A stretch of 64,000 bases of DNA from DATENM01 sp045807725. Its GTDB lineage: Bacteria > Acidobacteriota > Blastocatellia > UBA7656. The notes beneath the pieces were generated by a model, which worked only from the letters and a program-made list of their open reading frames with translations, did no database searches and had not been told where the DNA came from. The stretch's first letter is position 1; every line of letters starts with the position of its first letter. This document shows, piece after piece, positions 15,956-24,129 of the stretch. The stretch lies in assembly GCA_045807725.1 (NCBI GenBank), contig JBJMGV010000006.1:1-64000 (forward strand). The letters run 5' to 3'. The position numbers and the translations under genes were made by a program.

Positions 15956-18385
15956 ATGTTCATTCAAGATTTGCGGTATGGCGTGAGGATGCTGGTGAAG
16001 CGTCCCGGATTTACAGTGGTCGCGGTGTTGACGCTGGCCTTAGGCATCGGCGCGAACACAACGATCTTCAGCTTCGTCAATGCCATCTTGCTGCGCCCGC
16101 TGCCCTACAAGAGCGCCGACCAACTGGTCGTCCCCGTCTCGTTCAATCCGTCGCGCGGCTTCGACAACGCCAGCATCAGCTACGCCGATTATATCGACTG
16201 GAAGAATGCGGATATCTTTGAGCACGTCGCCGCGCTCAACCTGCTGAATGTGGCCGACCTGGGGGGCGGCAACGGCGAGCCGGAACGCGTGCAGGTGGCG
16301 TCGGTGTCGGAAGACTACTTCGCCGTGATGCGTAGCGACGCAGTGATCGGTCGCACCTTCCGTGAAGACGATTACAATCCGCCCGGCCCGGCGCGCGTGG
16401 CGATGATCAGTTACAACCTGTGGCAGCGGCGCTTCGGCGGCGACCCGGACATCATCAATCAGAAGGTCTATCTGAGCGGTCGGCCTCTGCCGGTCATCGG
16501 CGTCACGGCGAAAGACTCGACCTGGCCCGAAGACCGCGACGTGATCGTGCCGCTCGCGGTCGGGCCGAATCCGAACGCCGATCAAATGCGGCGCGACAAT
16601 CTGGTCTGGTCTGGTCTGGCGCGCTTGAAATCTGATGTGCCGCCGGCGCAAGTCAACGCCGCGATGGCGGCCATCGCGGCGCGGCTAGAAGATCAGTATC
16701 CCGAAGCGCGCGGGGGTTGGAGCAATCGCATCGTCAGTCTGCGCGATTACGTCGTCGGCGACCAGTTGCGCAACTCGCTGCTCGTGCTGCTGGCGGTCGT
16801 CGGCTGCGTGCTGCTGATCGCCTGCGTCAACGTAGCGAACCTGCTACTGGTGCGGGCGGCATCGCGCGAGCGCGAGATGGCTATACGTTTGGCGCTCGGC
16901 GCGGGGCGCGGCCAGTTGATCCGCCAACTGCTGACCGAGAGCTTGCTGCTCGCGGTGATCGGCGGCGGCCTCGGTTTTCTGCTCGCGGTCTGGGGCGTTG
17001 ATCTGTTGAAGTCGGTCGCGCCGGGCGACCTGCCGCGACTGGAGCAGGTCCGTGTGAGCAGCGGCGTGCTGTGGTTCGCCATCGCAACGTCGCTCGCCAC
17101 CGCACTGATTTGCGGCGTGATTCCGGCGCTGCAATCATCGCGCACAGACCTTCAGCAAGCGCTCAAGGAATCGTCGCGCAGCGCCACGGGAGGCACGCGC
17201 ACTCGCTTTGCGCGCAACGCGCTGGTCGTTTCAGAGATCGCTCTGTCGCTGGTGTTGCTGATCGGCGCGGGCCTCGCCATTCGCAGCTTTATGCGCGTGC
17301 AGAAGATTGATCCGGGGTTTCAGGTTGACCGCTTGGTGACGATGGAACTCAACGCACACCGGGCGAGGTATACGGACGAAGCGCGCATCGCTGCATTCTA
17401 TAAGACTCTCATTGACAACCTGCGCTCTGCGCCCGGCGTCGAAGCCGTGGCCGCAAGCTCGGCCTTGCCGCTCGGCGGCGGCGGCTTTTATCTGGGCCGT
17501 TCGTTTCTCATCGAAGGCCAGCCGGAGCCGCCCGCTGGCCGTGATTACGATGCGAATTGGAATGTCATCAGCCCGCGCTACTTCGAGACCACCGGCATAC
17601 GCTTGATCGCCGGGCGCGACTTTGACGAACACGACACCGCCGAGGCAACCAAAGTCATCATTATCAATCGAACCTTGGCGCAGCAAATGTTCGGCGACGA
17701 TTCTCCGCTCGGCAAACGGATACAATCGTGGCGCGACGAGAAGCAACTGCGCGAGATCGTCGGCGTCGTCGAAGACGTACGCTACTACGGGCGCGACGAC
17801 AAGCTGCGCGGCCTGGTCTACGTGCCGCACGCGCAGGACTCTTGGCGCTCGATGGCCGTCACTGTGCGCACGACCGCCGACCCGGCGAGCGCCGCAAGCA
17901 CGTTGCGCAACCGTGTCGCCGAAGTCGATAAAGAACTCGCGGTCGCCAAGCTGCAAACGATGACGACGGTGCTCAACCGCTCGGTCGCGCCGCGCCGCGC
18001 CAGTATGTTGTTGCTGGCGGCGTTCGGCAGTCTCGCGGCGCTGCTGGCCTGCATAGGAATCTATGGCGTGCTCTCTTACACAGTGACGCAGCGCGCGCAG
18101 GAGATCGGCGTGCGCATTGCACTCGGCGCAAGTTCGGGCGACGTATTACGGCTGGTGATCGGTCAAGGCATGAAGCTGACGCTTGCGGGCGTTGCGCTCG
18201 GCCTGGGCGCGGCCTTCGGGTTGACGCGATTGATGGCCAGCCTGCTCTACAGCACGAGCGCAACCGACCCGTTGACGTTCGTCGCGATCCCTCTGGTTTT
18301 GACAGGAGTGGCTCTGGTAGCCTGTTTCGTGCCGGCCCGCCGCGCCACCCGCGTAGACCCAATCGTAGCTTTGAGATACGAATAG
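15956..18385 (+). CDS. ADOP-family permease 7
   Basis: 809 residues if started at the ATG at 15956 (MFIQDLRYGVRM), eight bases after CGAGGAG. An upstream TTG in frame would add 22 residues unlike any family N-terminus and is rejected. TM1 has GANTTIFSFVNAILLRPLPY. The external domain carries the unusual EDDYNPPGPARVAM in place of the usual EEDQPG block. Loops: REREMAIRLALGAG and RAQEIGVRIALGAS. The C-terminus is PARRATRVDPIVALRYE. It is the first gene after the terminator, so probably the promoter-proximal gene of the second half. Confidence 0.93.
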   Translation: MFIQDLRYGVRMLVKRPGFTVVAVLTLALGIGANTTIFSFVNAILLRPLPYKSADQLVVPVSFNPSRGFDNASISYADYIDWKNADIFEHVAALNLLNVADLGGGNGEPERVQVASVSEDYFAVMRSDAVIGRTFREDDYNPPGPARVAMISYNLWQRRFGGDPDIINQKVYLSGRPLPVIGVTAKDSTWPEDRDVIVPLAVGPNPNADQMRRDNLVWSGLARLKSDVPPAQVNAAMAAIAARLEDQYPEARGGWSNRIVSLRDYVVGDQLRNSLLVLLAVVGCVLLIACVNVANLLLVRAASREREMAIRLALGAGRGQLIRQLLTESLLLAVIGGGLGFLLAVWGVDLLKSVAPGDLPRLEQVRVSSGVLWFAIATSLATALICGVIPALQSSRTDLQQALKESSRSATGGTRTRFARNALVVSEIALSLVLLIGAGLAIRSFMRVQKIDPGFQVDRLVTMELNAHRARYTDEARIAAFYKTLIDNLRSAPGVEAVAASSALPLGGGGFYLGRSFLIEGQPEPPAGRDYDANWNVISPRYFETTGIRLIAGRDFDEHDTAEATKVIIINRTLAQQMFGDDSPLGKRIQSWRDEKQLREIVGVVEDVRYYGRDDKLRGLVYVPHAQDSWRSMAVTVRTTADPASAASTLRNRVAEVDKELAVAKLQTMTTVLNRSVAPRRASMLLLAAFGSLAALLACIGIYGVLSYTVTQRAQEIGVRIALGASSGDVLRLVIGQGMKLTLAGVALGLGAAFGLTRLMASLLYSTSATDPLTFVAIPLVLTGVALVACFVPARRATRVDPIVALRYE

Positions 18386-18500
18386 GATTCAGGATTCAGG
18401 ATTCAGGATACAGGATTCAGTTTCGGAAGCTATTCAGTGAGGGCCGACGAAAAGCATCGACCGACAGGCAAAGGAACAACCCTGAATCCTGAATCCTGTC
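18384..18500. repeat. Heptamer-armed inverted repeat (ATTCAGG type)
   Basis: The left arm starts in the TAG stop of permease 7 (GGATTCA repeated, one copy GGATACA) and the right arm CCTGAAT CCTGAAT ends at 18498, just before the ribosome site of permease 8. The spacer is about 60 bases with nothing recognisable. Confidence 0.85.
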
Positions 18501-18513
18501 TGAGAGGTGAGTG

Positions 18514-20952
18514 ATGGAAACATTGATGAAAGACCTGCGCTACGCCGTGCGGATGCTGGTGAAGGGACGGATGGTAACGGTGATTGCTATTCTCGCGTTG
18601 ACGCTCGGCATCGGCGCGAACACGGCCATCTTCTCGGTCATCAACGCCGTGCTCATCCGTCCGCTGCCTTACCCGCAGCCGGAAAGGCTCGTGCGCATTT
18701 ACGAGAAGTCGCCGCAGTTTGAGCAGATGTCAGTCTCGTATCTGAACTTCCTCGACTGGCAGCGCGAGTCGCGCACGTTCGAGCGCATGGCCATCTTTCG
18801 CCACCAGCAATTCAACATCACAGGAGGGGCGGAGCCTGAGCGCGTCACGGGTCGCCTGGTCTCTGCGGATTTTCTCTCGACGCTCGGCGTGCAGCCGGCG
18901 ATGGGGCGCGACCTGCGCGCCGAAGACGACCGCACCGGCGCGGGGCCGGTCGTCCTGCTCAGTCACGGCTTCTGGCAGCGGCGCTTCGGCGGCGATACGA
19001 ACATTCTCGACAAGCCGCTGACGATCAACGGCAAAGATTACACCATCGTCGGCGTGCTGCCGGCGAGTTTCAAGTTTTACGCGCCGGTCGATGTCTATAT
19101 GCCGATTGGCGTTCAGGAAGAGCTTGCCTTCAAGGTGCGCGACTTTCATCCCGGCCTGCGCGTGATCGCGCGGCTGCGCGCCGGCGTAACGCTCAACGAA
19201 GCGCGCGACGAGATGCGCTCAATTGCCGCCGCTCTTGAACAGCAGTACCCGGCCTCGAACACCAACCAGAGCGTCGCGCTCAACTCGATGCACGAAGACC
19301 TTGTGCAAGACATACGGCCCGTGCTCTTGCTGTTGCTCGGCGCGGTTGCGCTGGTGCTGTTGATCGCCTGCGCCAACGTCGCCAACCTGCTGATGGCGCG
19401 AGCCGCCGCGCGACAGAAAGAGATGGCCATACGGACGGCGCTCGGCGCGAGCCGCTGGCGCATCGTCCGCCAGTTGCTCACCGAAAGCACGCTGCTGTCG
19501 TTGATCGGCGGCGGCCTCGGCTTGCTCGTGGCGATGTGGGGAACTGATGCGTTGATCGCCGCCATCCCCGATACCATTCCGCGCGCCGAAGACATTGGGC
19601 TGGATGCGCGTGTGATGTTATTCACATTTCTAATCTCGGCGTTGACCGGCTGCATCTTCGGGCTGATCCCGGCCCTGCAAGTGTCGAAGCCCAATTTGAA
19701 CGAGACATTAAAAGAAGGCGGACGCACGGCAGCCACGATGCGACAGGGCGTACGCAGCGCGCTGGTCATAGCCGAAGTCGCGCTGGCGCTGGTGCTGCTT
19801 GTCGGCGCGGGGCTGTTGATCCGCAGCCTCTTCGCCGTGCGCAACGTCGCGCCGGGTGTTGACCCGCACAACGCCATCACAATGCAGATTCCGCTGTCGT
19901 CCAGCGCCTATAGCGAAGCGACGAAGTTGAGAGACTTTTTCGATCACATGCTCGAACGGTTGCATGCGACGCCGGGCGTCGAGGCCGCCGCCATCACCGG
20001 CGATATGCCTTTCGTCGGCGACGACAGTGAAGCGCCATTCTGGGTCGGCAATGGGCCGCGCCCCGCGCCCGAATCGATTCAGTGGGCGCTGATGAGTCCG
20101 GTCAGCGCCGGCTATGTCAAAGCAATGGGCATCCCGCTGTTGCGCGGGCGGTTCATCACTGAGCAGGACACGCAGAAGACGCCGCACATCGCCGTCATCG
20201 ATGAGTATATGGCGCGCGACCTCTTCCCCGGCGAAGACCCTGTTGGCAAGCGGATGTCGATTCCCGGCAACGACAAGATGCCTGATATTCCTTTTGAAAT
20301 TGTCGGCGTCGTCGGCCACGTCAAGCACTTCGGGCTGGACGCGCAGAAAGAGGTGCCATTCCAATTCTACATGCCGTTTGTGCAGATACCCGACGACTTC
20401 ATCACGAGCTTTCAAGCTGTGGGATTGGTGGCGCGCACGGCGGGCGACCCGGCGGCGATGGCCGGCCCCGTGAAAGCCGCCATTCAGAGCATAGACAAAG
20501 ATCAGCCGGTCACTGCCGTGCGGACGCTTGAGCAAGTGCTGGCCGATTCGCTGGCGCAGCGGCGCTTCACGATGCTGTTGCTGGGGCTGTTCGCCGGCGT
20601 CGCGCTGGTGCTGGCTTCGGTCGGCATCTACGGCGTGATGAGCTACAGCGTCGCACAGCGCACACACGAGATCGGCGTGCGGATGGCGCTGGGCGCGCGG
20701 CGCGACGACGTGCTCGGCCTGGTCGTTCGTCAAGGCATGATGCTGGCGGGCGTCGGCGTCGCCATCGGGCTGGTAGCCGCCTTCGCGCTGACGCGATTGA
20801 TGTCGAGTTTTCTGTTCGGCGTCAGCGCCACCGACCCGCTGACCTTTGCGTTCATCTCGCTGCTGCTGGCCGGAGTGGCTCTGGCAGCCTGTTTCGTGCC
20901 AGCGCGACGCGCAACCAAAGTAGACCCGATGGTGGCGCTGCGCTATGAATAG
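18514..20952 (+). CDS. ADOP-family permease 8
   Basis: 812 residues from the ATG at 18514 after GAGAGGTGA; the GTG one codon earlier is less likely. The N-terminus is METLMKDLRYAVRML with VTVIAILALTLGIGANT. The first external domain is short and the second includes PFVGDDSEAPFWVGNGPRP. Loops: RQKEMAIRTALGAS and RTHEIGVRMALGAR. The C-terminus PARRATKVDPMVALRYE and its DNA carry the GGAGTGGCTCTGGCAGCCTG word shared with permeases 2, 3 and 6. Confidence 0.94.
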   Translation: METLMKDLRYAVRMLVKGRMVTVIAILALTLGIGANTAIFSVINAVLIRPLPYPQPERLVRIYEKSPQFEQMSVSYLNFLDWQRESRTFERMAIFRHQQFNITGGAEPERVTGRLVSADFLSTLGVQPAMGRDLRAEDDRTGAGPVVLLSHGFWQRRFGGDTNILDKPLTINGKDYTIVGVLPASFKFYAPVDVYMPIGVQEELAFKVRDFHPGLRVIARLRAGVTLNEARDEMRSIAAALEQQYPASNTNQSVALNSMHEDLVQDIRPVLLLLLGAVALVLLIACANVANLLMARAAARQKEMAIRTALGASRWRIVRQLLTESTLLSLIGGGLGLLVAMWGTDALIAAIPDTIPRAEDIGLDARVMLFTFLISALTGCIFGLIPALQVSKPNLNETLKEGGRTAATMRQGVRSALVIAEVALALVLLVGAGLLIRSLFAVRNVAPGVDPHNAITMQIPLSSSAYSEATKLRDFFDHMLERLHATPGVEAAAITGDMPFVGDDSEAPFWVGNGPRPAPESIQWALMSPVSAGYVKAMGIPLLRGRFITEQDTQKTPHIAVIDEYMARDLFPGEDPVGKRMSIPGNDKMPDIPFEIVGVVGHVKHFGLDAQKEVPFQFYMPFVQIPDDFITSFQAVGLVARTAGDPAAMAGPVKAAIQSIDKDQPVTAVRTLEQVLADSLAQRRFTMLLLGLFAGVALVLASVGIYGVMSYSVAQRTHEIGVRMALGARRDDVLGLVVRQGMMLAGVGVAIGLVAAFALTRLMSSFLFGVSATDPLTFAFISLLLAGVALAACFVPARRATKVDPMVALRYE

Positions 20953-21250
20953 CAGTGGCCAGTGGCCAGTTGATAGTTGCTAGTTGAAAGTTGATAGTTC
21001 CCCAAGCTCCGTTAGGAGCGCAATGTTTATAGTTACGCGGGCGGTTTAATCTGCAAGCTCCGTCAGGAGCGCGATGTTTATAGGTAAGGCTGATAGAAAG
21101 GACGAAGCCCCGTAGGGGCGCAATGTTGCCATTGCGCTCCTGACGGAGCTTGCATCAACTATTGCATCGTGAACTATAAACATCGCGTCCCTACGGGACT
21201 CACTGGCCACTGATAAATAATAACTGACCACTGGCCACTGACCACTGACC
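20953..21250. repeat. Heptamer arms around GCTCC-hairpin core, copy 3
   Basis: The left arm (20953-21001) passes from CAGTGGC to AGTTGAT heptamers. The core at 21004-21201 has five GC hairpins, one of them the variant GTCCC-TAC-GGGAC. The right arm is of CACTGGC/CACTGAC type at 21203-21250. It fills the whole gap between permeases 8 and 9. Confidence 0.88.
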
Positions 21251-21259
21251 GGAGGATTG

Positions 21260-23767
21260 ATGGACACACTGTGGCAAGACATACGATATGGCTTTCGGAC
21301 GTTGATGAAGAATCCAGGCTTCACGGCGGTCGCTGTGATGACGCTGGCATTAGGGCTGGGCGCGAACACGGCGATATTTTCACTGACCGATCAGATATTG
21401 CTGCGACGGCTGCCGGTTGAGAAGCCCGACGAGTTGACCGTACTGCGTTCGCCCGGCCCTAAGTCCGGCCACACCTGGAGCGATGGCGATGGCGCGGCCT
21501 CGTTCTCTTACCCGCTCTACAAAGAACTGCGCGATAAGAATAACGTCTTCTCGGGGCTGCTGGCGCGCTACGTCGTGCCGCTCAGCGTCGCGAGCGAAGG
21601 GCAGACCGAACGCGCCAACGGCGAACTGGTGTCGGGCAATTATTTCGACGTGCTCGGCGTGCGCCCGGCGCTGGGCCGCGTCTTTACGGATGACGATGAC
21701 CGCGCGCCCGGCGCGAGTCCCATCGTCGTATTGAGTCACGGCTACTGGTCGCGGCGCTTCGGCGCGAGTCCCGACGTGCTGAACAAGACGGTCACGGTCA
21801 ACGGCACACCGATGACGGTCGTAGGCGTCGCCCGCGCCGGCTTCAATGGCGTGCAGGTGGGGCAGTTGCCCGACGTATTCATTCCGATAATGATGAAGGC
21901 GCAGATGACGCCGGGCTGGGACGCGCTGGACGATCACAAAGATTACTGGCTGGCGATGATCGGCAGAATGAAACCCGGCCTTTCGCGTCAGCAAGGCGAA
22001 GCCGCCGTCGCCGCTGTCTATCAGCAGATACTCGAAGAAGAGTTGCCACGGCAAGGCAACCTGTCGCCTGAGCAGCAGCAGCGTTTCCTCGGCAAGCCCT
22101 TGCTGCTGGACGAAGGCTCACGCGGCAGGCCCATACTCCAGCGCGACGCCAAAGCGCCGTTGCTGGTGTTGATGGGCATGGTCGGGCTGGTCTTGCTGAT
22201 CGCCTGCGCCAACGTCGCCAACCTGCTGATGGCGCGCGGCGCGGCCCGCCAGCGCGAAATCGCTATTCGTATGGCCGTGGGCGCGGGCCGCTTCCGCCTG
22301 CTGCGCCAGTTCCTCGTCGAGAGCCTGATGCTCTCTGTAATCGGCGGCGGCGTCGGCTTACTGGTCGCCGCCTGGACAATCAGCGGCCTCATCGCGGCCA
22401 TGCCGCAAGGCTTCGGAGCGGCGGGACTGTCGCCGCAACTCGACTCGCGCCTGCTCATCTTCACCTTTGCGTTATCGCTGCTGACGGGCCTCGTCTTCGG
22501 ACTCGCGCCGGCGTTGCGTGCGACGCGGCTCAACCTCGAAGCCACGTTGCGCGAACAGGGTTCGAGCGTGTCGGGCAGCCGCGCGCAGGTGCGATTCCGC
22601 AAAGGGCTGGTCGTGTCGCAGGTCGTGCTGACGACCGTGTTGCTGGTCGGGGCCGGATTGTTCGCGCGCAGCTTGAATAACCTGAATAAGCTCGACCTCG
22701 GCTTGCGCCCCGATCAACTGATCGAGTTTTCCATCGAGCCGCAGTTGAACGGTTATTCGCCGCAGCGAACCATTGCTTTCTTCGATGAGCTTCATCAACG
22801 GCTCGCGGCGCTGCCGGGCGTCGAGTCGGTCAGCGCGACAGAGATTCCTCCGTTCACCGACAGCAGCGCCGGCTCGAACATCACAGCCGAAGGCTACCAG
22901 TCGCAGGATGACGACGAGATGCACGTCAACCGAAACACGGTTGGCGCGAATTACTTCTCGACGATGGGCATCCCGTTGATTAAGGGGCGCGAGTTCACGC
23001 ACGCCGACGGCCCCAACACCCCGCAAGTGGCGGTCGTCAACGAAACGTTTGCGCAGCGCTACTTCGCTGGCCGCGAGCCGGTCGGTTCGCACTTCGGCTT
23101 CGGCGGCGGCAAGACGGTCAAGCTCGACATTCAAATCGTCGGCGTCGTCAAAAATAGTAAGGCCGCCTCTGTCCGCGAGCCGGAGAAGCCGTTCGTCTAT
23201 CTGCCCTACGCTCAACGCAAGCCTTTCGGCAGCTACACGTTTTACGTCCGCACACGGCAAGACACCGGCGCAATCGCACAGACGTTGCGCGCTGAAGTGC
23301 AAAGGCTCGACGCCGACCTGCCGATATTCGATCTGAAGACCGTGCAACAGCAGATCGATGAATCGCTGTTTCAGGATCGCTTCCTGACGATGCTGTCGCT
23401 GAGTTTCGCGCTGCTGGCGGCATTGCTGGCCGTCGTCGGTTTGTACGGGGTGATGGCTTACACGGTGACGCGCCGCACGCGCGAGATCGGCATACGTATG
23501 GCGCTGGGCGCGACGCGCGGCAAAGTCTCGTGGCTGATTCTGCGTGAAGTCGTCGTGCTGGCGCTCATCAGCTTGATCGTCGGCCTGCCCGCCGCTTATG
23601 GATTAGGGCGGCTGGCCGAGTCGATGTTGTTCGGCGTCAAGGCGAGCGACCCGCTCGTCTTTATCGCCGCCGGCCTGCTGTTGAGCGCGGCGACATTCAT
23701 CGGCGGCTATCTACCGGCGCGCAAAGCCGCCAGCATCGACCCGCTGACAGCGCTGCGATACGAGTAA
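21260..23767 (+). CDS. ADOP-family permease 9 (divergent subtype)
   Basis: 835 residues from the ATG at 21260 after GGAGGATTG. It belongs to a separate subtype with permease 10. After TM1 it reads TDQILLRRLPVEKPDELTVL instead of NAVLLRPLPY, the following domain has SYPLYKELRDKNNVFSGLLA in place of the NFLDWQ block, and the end is LPARKAASIDPLTALRYE. The first loop is RQREIAIRMAVGAG. This subtype resembles FtsX-like permeases annotated outside the strict ADOP group. It is the longest member of the array. Confidence 0.92.
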   Translation: MDTLWQDIRYGFRTLMKNPGFTAVAVMTLALGLGANTAIFSLTDQILLRRLPVEKPDELTVLRSPGPKSGHTWSDGDGAASFSYPLYKELRDKNNVFSGLLARYVVPLSVASEGQTERANGELVSGNYFDVLGVRPALGRVFTDDDDRAPGASPIVVLSHGYWSRRFGASPDVLNKTVTVNGTPMTVVGVARAGFNGVQVGQLPDVFIPIMMKAQMTPGWDALDDHKDYWLAMIGRMKPGLSRQQGEAAVAAVYQQILEEELPRQGNLSPEQQQRFLGKPLLLDEGSRGRPILQRDAKAPLLVLMGMVGLVLLIACANVANLLMARGAARQREIAIRMAVGAGRFRLLRQFLVESLMLSVIGGGVGLLVAAWTISGLIAAMPQGFGAAGLSPQLDSRLLIFTFALSLLTGLVFGLAPALRATRLNLEATLREQGSSVSGSRAQVRFRKGLVVSQVVLTTVLLVGAGLFARSLNNLNKLDLGLRPDQLIEFSIEPQLNGYSPQRTIAFFDELHQRLAALPGVESVSATEIPPFTDSSAGSNITAEGYQSQDDDEMHVNRNTVGANYFSTMGIPLIKGREFTHADGPNTPQVAVVNETFAQRYFAGREPVGSHFGFGGGKTVKLDIQIVGVVKNSKAASVREPEKPFVYLPYAQRKPFGSYTFYVRTRQDTGAIAQTLRAEVQRLDADLPIFDLKTVQQQIDESLFQDRFLTMLSLSFALLAALLAVVGLYGVMAYTVTRRTREIGIRMALGATRGKVSWLILREVVVLALISLIVGLPAAYGLGRLAESMLFGVKASDPLVFIAAGLLLSAATFIGGYLPARKAASIDPLTALRYE

Positions 23768-24113
23768 GCAGGAGGCAGGAAGCAGGAAACAGTAGGCAGT
23801 GATCAGTGGCCAGTGGCCAGTGGTCAGTTGATAGTGGCTAGTTGATGGTTGATAGTTGATAGTTGCCCAAGCTCCGTCAGGAGCGCGATGTTTATAGGTA
23901 CACAGTTGATTGAATCTTCAAGCTCCGTCAGGAGCGCGATGTTTATAGTAATGGTTGAAGGATGTGACGAAGCCCCGTAGGGGCGCGATGTCAACATCAC
24001 GCTCCTGACGGAGCTTGCATCATCTATTGCATCGTGAACTATAAACATCGCGCTCCTGACGGAGCTTAGACCTACGTGACCGACTGCTTCCTGCCTCCTG
24101 CCTCCTGCCTACC
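23768..24113. repeat. Heptamer arms around GCTCC-hairpin core, copy 4
   Basis: The left arm passes without a break of period through GGCAGGA, GCCAGTG, GATAGTT and similar words (23768-23868), all fitting NNYAGKN. The core is at 23869-24067 with five hairpins. The right arm has CTTCCTGCCTCCTGCCTCCTG at about 24082-24110. This copy shows best that the different heptamer words belong to one family. Confidence 0.9.
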
Positions 24114-24129
24114 ATTTCAGAGGTGAGAG

